A program made the translations under genes and the position numbers. From Liolophura sinensis (lineage: Eukaryota > Mollusca > Polyplacophora > Chitonida > Chitonidae), in assembly GCF_032854445.1 (NCBI RefSeq), contig NC_088295.1:62601249-62665248 (forward strand): a DNA stretch of 64,000 nt, given 5' to 3'. Positions 61,201 to 64,000 of the stretch are shown in pieces. Under the pieces are notes generated by a model. It had not been told where the DNA came from. It did no database searches and saw nothing but the letters and a program-made list of their open reading frames with translations. Within the stretch, counting starts at the first letter, position 1, and every line of letters starts with the position of its first letter.

Positions 61201-63985
61201 ACATTGTAGTAAAGATTTTTTCAAGTACTGTATTCAGCTGTATTTTCAAGTACTGGGTTCCTGTCTGGGGTGTCATTGGGCAGGGGCTGATTGGCTATGG
61301 CTAGAATAGCACTTTGCCTAATTGAGCCACATATGTTTTGCATTTGAATTCGTTCAGAAGATTTATCAAGTACATGCTGAGGTGCTATGGCCTCCTCTGC
61401 ATACTGCCTGGTTTCCTGAGCAGCAGGAAGCAGAGAATATTTGTCTTAGTTCAGCATTCAGCAGCAGAGCATTGCAAAATAAACAGTTTGCATGTAATTA
61501 ACATCATTTTTCTTCTTTGTGTGTTTTTTTTTTCTTTTTCTTTTTTTGTGTATCTGGTGATGATTAACTTGATATTATGTCTTGTTATGTGTTGTTTTCC
61601 AACCTCCACAACTAGGCCAGAATAGCTACCAAAGAGGAGACAATCCAGAAGTACCAGGATTTGTTGAAGCAGGCACGGGATGACATGCAGGAGATGAATC
61701 GTAAACACGAGACTGAGCTCAAGGTCATGCAACAGAAGATCCACATGAGTACTGACGCGGCATTCAATCGCTTCAAGGAGGCAGCGAAAGAGATGTTACA
61801 TAGGCCTACTGCTGATTTACCTAGCAACAAACAGGTATGGTGGTTGGCTGTGTGACTTAGAGGCACATGTACCCGTAGAGTGCAAGACAGGTTAAAAATT
61901 ATATAAGCAGGCACAACTAGCCTAATCCTCATAGGAAATAATAGTGATAGTAATCATAATAATAATAATATTTCTTTATTTCAGATTTTAAAAAATAAGA
62001 AAAGCAAAAAAAAGACAAATAAAGATGAAAGGTATAAATGCCCAATATGGTTTTACCTCCAGTGATAAGCGTCTTTTTTCAGTGAGCTAAGAGGACTGAG
62101 GAGATGAATAAATCAGATAAGTCTGAAAAGTCCCATTTTTGTCAGCAAACTGAATAATCAAGACAGAGAGATTTTATTTGGAGAGATTGTGTGACCGTCA
62201 TGTTAGGCTGAGAATTAACGCTAGGTATCCAGGTGAAGATGAGGTCAAGAGTTAAATCAACTGTCTGCTTCAAGTCTAAGTAAAACTGCACTCAGGTATA
62301 TTATGGATGAAACTATTGTTAGGGCTGGATTTAAACTTTTTTTAAACAATCAGACCCAGTATTACTAACATCCATGAACATGCTGAGATGTCAAATTGTA
62401 TTAAACATTGTTTAATTATATGTTGCTGTAGTTGCGACGTTTGAATGAGCTGGAAGACATGGTAGCAGAACAGGATAACAACATGGCTGTCATGGCAGAG
62501 AGATTACGCCACAAGGAAACAGACATCGTTAACCTAAAGGTCAAAATACAAGACGTCAGCCGGGAGCTTATCAAGGAAAAAGAGAAGTAAGTCACCATAT
62601 TAAGATCTGTAGTTGAGAGATTGTGTAGTCATGGTTTGAAAGTAGATGTAATGCCTCTGAAGTGGAATGTTTGTTTTGGCGTCAACTGATGTGGGCAGTA
62701 ATGTGCCCCATAATGTAATATAGTTGAGAAGGTAAAATGTTATGTTTTCACCAGACTTTTTAACTTAAACACAAAGCTTTATCTACATGTGTATTTAAAG
62801 CAGTTTATGAAATTATAAGTGATTTACTGTATATCTATGTCCCTATGTAGTCAAGATTTTCTTCTTAAGTTTCATGCTATCGATACAGCTTTTTGAAGAC
62901 ATGCTCCATTGCGCAAAGTCTTTCTGACTAGGGCTGAAGCTCTACGTTAGATGCCTTGTTAGGTACGCGACCAGGTGTATTGAATTCCTGTGGGATTTGC
63001 CCCATTTCCTCTGCCCATAAATTTGACCGCCATCATACAAGTGAAATTTATTTTAATATGATATAAAAACCTGTCCCCAGGATCACAGTGCTGTCTTAGT
63101 CTTAAGTCAAGCTCAGTCTAACTTTCAGAATAATTTACTAAGCTAAAATTGTGATTTAATTAAATACTAAAAGTTGTCCTAGTTCTTCAAGACATAATTG
63201 GAAATTAGAGTCTTGAACAAAGGTAGGGTTTCTATGCCAAATGAAGAAAATTATGTCCTGGAATTTTGACACTAGAGTGTGGGCAGGTTGACATGTACAC
63301 AGATACTGTATGATTTCTTTGGGCCAGTGTAGCGCCCTCTCTGTGTCCCTACTCTCGCCCCCATTAGGTCTGTTCACCACACCCCATTTGCCCAGAACTG
63401 TTAAGTCTGTCCTCACCAGAGTTCTTTTTAAACAGGGAGCATTGTTGACGTCATCGCTGCAAGCTACTTAATTTCCTGAGAGACCGTTGGTATTTTGAAG
63501 CCATTTTTACCCTTCAAAGTGAAAGTTGAAAAATTTGTTTGTACTGTTATGTGTTATTTCACATGACTGTGTGCACATTAAGAAATGAACCCAAAGCGTT
63601 TCATGTATCCTTTAAGTTCAAATCTAAGTTGAAGAATGATACCACAAGTTAATACTTAGCTTGAAGTTAGTCTAATACAGTTAATCTAATACAGTTTCAG
63701 TTTCAGTGAAATAAGTAAATCAAATGAATCATTGAGGGCTGTGATGACTTTTATTATACATCTATCTCCAGGCAAACTGAGGAGTACAAGGTGACCTGTG
63801 GTAAGCTGGAGGATGAGATAGAGGAGTACAAACGGGAAATGGCGGCTCAGAGGAAGGAGATACAGATCCTCAATGATGAGATAGCGGCTCTCAAGGAAGC
63901 TAATACCAGGGCTCCTACGGTCACCATGAAGAACCTGGTGGAGAGACTGAAAAACCAGCTGGCTCTCAAGGAGAAGCAACATCAG
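32065..63985 (+). CDS. CEP290, centrosomal/ciliary transition-zone protein (41 coding exons; 3' end outside window)
   Basis: A giant coiled-coil scaffold of the ciliary transition zone and centriolar satellites, needed for Y-links and gating of ciliary entry; human CEP290 is mutated in Joubert, Meckel and Leber disease. The start MPPLDWDRVM corresponds to human MPPNINWKEIM. Strong blocks include VSISKKLTMLEMKELNERQR in exon 28, KAVSDADRKKI in exon 30, GSIPDSSLPVANQLEMAI in exon 37 and RAPTVTMKNLVERLKNQLAL in exon 41. The exons present encode about 1761 residues (one base short, see 49705-49877), versus roughly 1780 in the equivalent part of the 2479-residue human protein. The last ~700 residues lie to the right. 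Almost all of it is Lys/Glu/Leu-rich heptads without transmembrane segments. ATG at 32065 has A at -3. Exon coordinates are in the next four entries. Confidence 0.97.
36860..37062 (+). mobile_element. MITE-like element D, copy 2, in a CEP290 intron
   Basis: Begins TAATTCCTCAGCCTTTTAAA and ends AAAGGTTGAAAAATTAC, giving inverted termini of about 15 bp. Shares GCATTGGTTGGATTGACC, AAAAAGTATAATTTTATA, CACTTTGCAAACATACAC with copies 1 and 3. Confidence 0.75.
39506..39530. repeat. (AT)n microsatellite
   Basis: TATATATATATATTATATAT in the intron before coding exon 13. Confidence 0.75.
40518..49062 (+). CDS. CEP290 coding exons 15-25 (residues 474-952)
   Basis: Exons: 40518-40710, 41990-42063, 42583-42766, 43226-43388, 44286-44341, 44935-45099, 46168-46317, 47114-47239, 47488-47580, 48445-48594, 48982-49062. 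Phases and GT-AG borders are continuous. Conserved blocks: DENENLRERLGLDPREPVD (human DENEALRERVGLEPKTMID), LENHNKQLEQGMREIM, TSLYLKAQVDNLQGRNDELR and RRKFAVMRHQQGLLYQDY. The long introns here carry a 19-bp array, a 39-bp array and three same-orientation SINEs. Confidence 0.95.
41509..41690. repeat. 19-bp minisatellite (9.6 copies) in a CEP290 intron
   Basis: Units alternate between TTTGCTGCAGCTACTCTGG and TTTACTTTAGCTACTCTGG. Read-through protein repeats (ATLVYCSYSGLLQLL) are an artefact. The array lies about 300 bp from exon 16. Confidence 0.95.
41725..41895 (+). repeat. Dispersed repeat F, copy 1
   Basis: CGACCTAAAATTTGGCCCA, AATAAATGTCACAAAATATT, TTTTGGTGTTGAAACTT and CAATAGAACTGTCAGAATCA align to 50998-51135. 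The nature of the element is unknown. Confidence 0.5.
42400..42460 (-). repeat. SINE-B fragment
   Basis: GCTGCCACCACTGAAGTATC followed by ATGCCGAAGAC, the reverse complement of the core of the repeat at 9395-9680. Confidence 0.55.
43618..43760 (+). repeat. SINE-C-like copy
   Basis: TGCTGGCTCAGACGGTCAAA resembles a tRNA A box, and GCATGTTCAAATCCCGCTCT a B box. GTCAGGAGGTTTGTTGG follows. Similar to 20485-20690. Confidence 0.55.
44648..44870 (+). mobile_element. SINE-A insertion with 7-bp target duplication
   Basis: Runs head to tail: GCCTCTCACCAATGACGTGA, GTTCAAGTCCAACCCATGCT, CATAATGTTAGCCGCTGTCA, TATAAGTGAAATATTC, then an AATAAATAAATGAATAAAT tail. AACTGGT at 44641-44647 is repeated at 44871-44877. 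Confidence 0.85.
45289..45557 (+). mobile_element. SINE-A insertion, full length, with target duplication
   Basis: GGGCCTCCATGGCCAAGGTA head, TGAGTTCAAATCCAGTTCAT B box, TCATGGGTTTCACCCAAGGC, CTGTCGTATAAGTGAAATAT, AATCAATCAAATAAATAATT tail. AAAAGATAAGC flanks it at 45278-45288 and 45558-45568. Confidence 0.88.
46442..46690 (+). mobile_element. SINE-A, full-length reference copy (~249 bp) with 11-bp target duplication
   Basis: The tRNA-like head has A box TGGCTCAGTCGATTAGCGC and B box GAGTTCAAGCCC, spaced as in a Pol III promoter. The body follows (GCGGATGGTCGTGGGTTTCC, CCGTCGTATAAGTGAAATAT) and the tail is ATCAATCAAATAAATAAAT. CATATGGAATC at 46431-46441 is repeated exactly at 46691-46701, so insertion was recent. 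It serves as the reference for the other copies. Confidence 0.95.
47760..48385. repeat. 39-bp minisatellite (~13 copies) before CEP290 exon 24
   Basis: The unit is AAATGAACCTGTTTCTGATG, TGTACAGTCTTACACCAAG (also TACAATTTTACACCAGG), with 38-bp variants. The left end is degenerate. The array stops 60 bp before the exon at 48445. The 13-residue reading NEPVSDVYNFTPG is a period artefact: the array lies between a good donor (47581) and a good acceptor. Confidence 0.95.
49705..49877 (+). CDS. CEP290 coding exon 26, with a one-base frameshift
   Basis: The exon opens DMAVFKIAALQKALEDSVPT and reads on to HELTEKY (TAC at 49813-49815), matching human FKIAALQK and NELTAKY. Downstream, the conserved continuation is in the next frame (DMLEKGNSLVEKTEALTGLE; human DILQKDNMLVQ). 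As given, the frame hits TGA at 49864-49866 after 16 foreign residues. The exon is 173 nt where 174 would keep the phase-0 junctions on both sides, so exactly one base is missing at about 49815/49816. Either the sequence has an error or this haplotype is broken. Confidence 0.9.
50111..63985 (+). CDS. CEP290 coding exons 27-41 (residues ~1011-1761, continuing beyond window)
   Basis: Exons: 50111-50222, 51316-51506, 53562-53622, 53969-54066, 54669-54801, 55437-55639, 56470-56583, 57723-57917, 58421-58501, 59385-59492, 60284-60418, 60874-61107, 61616-61834, 62432-62586, 63772-63985. All have GT-AG borders with matching phases, and the last ends at a good donor (gtaagg). Conserved blocks: SKKLTMLEMKELNERQRAEH, RDKEVRSLRQQLLDFQ, LRRQFAGAVPLSRQEKFSK, GAQKVMEWHSKM, RDKLVSEMRLRMPATADRD, RAPTVTMKNLVERLKNQLAL. 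All of it is coiled coil. Confidence 0.95.
50520..50667 (+). repeat. SINE-A fragment (body and tail)
   Basis: CATACATGGGAAGGTCTTCC, GATGGTCATGGATTTCCCCA, CATACAAGTGAAGTATTCTT, AAACGTCAATCAAATAAAC. The tRNA-like head is absent. Confidence 0.8.
50998..51135 (+). repeat. Dispersed repeat F, copy 2
   Basis: ATGACCTTAAATTTCACCCA, AATAAATGTCATAAAGTATT, ACTTTTGGGGATGAAACTT and CATAGAACTCTGGGAAT align to 41725-41895. Confidence 0.5.
51824..53497. mobile_element. TA-flanked terminal-inverted-repeat element (1670 bp) in a CEP290 intron
   Basis: TA target duplications at 51824-51825 and 53496-53497 bracket CCGTAATTATCCTAGAATTT at the left and its imperfect inverse (AAATTTTGGAAGAATTACGG) at the right; similarity extends about 28 bp with five or so mismatches. 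TA duplication and termini fit a Tc1/mariner/pogo-type DNA transposon. No full transposase is readable. Two exon-like open segments lie inside: about 52208-52366, ending at a good donor (ATCCTG|GTAAGT), and 53313-53494. I recognise neither. It is probably non-autonomous or decayed. Confidence 0.7.
54368..54535 (-). repeat. SINE-A fragment
   Basis: GTATTTGTTTATTAATTG, TTGATTGGCGTTTTGCGTTG, CTGAAGAATATTTCACCTAT, CCAGCATTATAGTGGGAT, CATCAGCAGGTTGCTGGCAG. Head missing. Confidence 0.75.
54857..55050 (+). mobile_element. MITE-like element E, copy 2
   Basis: CTAATTCCTTTTCAACC start, then ATTTTGAAATATTGTGAGAG, GTGAAGCTTGTATTTTTAAT, GACACAAACAAATTTTTAGC and GAAAAAAGTGCTACACC align to 13530-13749. The right terminus has decayed. 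Confidence 0.6.
57205..57713. repeat. 32-bp minisatellite (~16 copies) running into the CEP290 exon-34 acceptor
   Basis: The unit is GAGCTGTAAACAGGATGTGT, TCATTTTATTGG, with variants. The last unit (GCGCTGTAAACAATCTGTGT, TTATTTTG) runs directly into TTTCCCAATAAG and exon 57723, so repeat-derived sequence supplies most of the polypyrimidine tract. Confidence 0.95.
58053..58312 (-). mobile_element. SINE-A insertion, full length, with target duplication
   Basis: Tail TTTATTTATTTGATTTGTGT, ACTCAAGAATATTTCACTTA, AGCCCAGGGGAAATGCACGA, CTGGACTTGAACTCACAGTG, head ending ACAGAGGCCCC. ATGACAT flanks it at 58046-58052 and 58313-58319. Confidence 0.85.
58778..58994 (-). mobile_element. MITE-like element G, copy 2
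   Basis: CCCTAATTCTTCTAATATCG at one end and AAAAATTAGAAGAAATAGGG at the other are imperfect inverted repeats. The interior is the reverse complement of 11089-11299 (TTAGAGGGTCCAACCATGTG, GACCAGGTGTCCCC). Confidence 0.78.
59600..59820 (+). mobile_element. MITE-like element D, copy 3
   Basis: TTAATTCCTCAACCTTTTTG start; AAAGGTTTATAATGAATTAC end. The interior AAATTGGTTGAGTTGGTTAA and CACCTTGCAAACGTACAGAA matches copies 1 and 2. Confidence 0.7.
62938..63072 (+). repeat. Degenerate SINE-A fragment
   Basis: GTGGGATTTGCCCCATTTCC, TTGACCGCCATCATACAAGT, GAAATTTATTTTAATATGAT, ATAAAAACC. Body only; the A/T tail has been lost. Confidence 0.5.
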
Positions 63986-64000
63986 GTAAGGCTGGATCAG

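Overview
The window is eukaryotic and comes from an invertebrate animal. It is AT-rich, its genes are split by GT-AG introns, and dispersed and tandem repeats are abundant. The commonest dispersed repeat is a tRNA-derived SINE ending in AATAAAT repeats. I recall such elements mainly from molluscs, so a mollusc or other lophotrochozoan is the best guess, but the species cannot be named from sequence alone. Exon models were built by hand from reading-frame continuity, intron phase and splice consensus.

Layout. 1-3995 is a 57/58-bp minisatellite cut by the left edge. 4.0-7.2 kb is non-coding with SINE pieces. 7243-11798 (+) is a four-exon gene for a 446-residue TMEM135-related membrane protein. 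11.8-18.2 kb is intergenic, with SINEs, MITE-like elements and two repeat fields. 18247-29675 (-) is a complete ten-exon acid lipase gene (426 residues) whose Ser/Asp/His triad and three cysteines have the same spacing as in gastric lipase. 29.7-32.0 kb separates the divergent lipase and CEP290 genes and holds a likely CEP290 5' exon. From 32065 (+) to the right edge is CEP290: 41 coding exons giving about 1761 of an expected ~2480 residues, with the rest beyond the window.

The three genes are not an operon-like unit. TMEM135 relatives act in peroxisome, mitochondria and lipid homeostasis, the lipase hydrolyses neutral lipid esters in acidic compartments or outside the cell, and CEP290 is a ciliary transition-zone and centriolar-satellite scaffold. 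TMEM135-like and lipase are convergent; lipase and CEP290 are divergent.

Most notable: (1) a one-base frameshift in CEP290 exon 26; (2) a 79-bp minisatellite in the last lipase intron whose unit contains a copy of the real exon-10 splice junction with the acceptor TAG missing; (3) several other minisatellites lying within about 10-60 bp of splice sites; (4) a 1.67-kb TA-flanked terminal-inverted-repeat element with exon-like open segments inside a CEP290 intron; (5) an apparent swap of the two halves of the TMEM135-like protein relative to human TMEM135; (6) three SINEs inserted in the same orientation within 2.1 kb, with visible target-site duplications. I found no prokaryotic-type system, viral gene or toxin gene.
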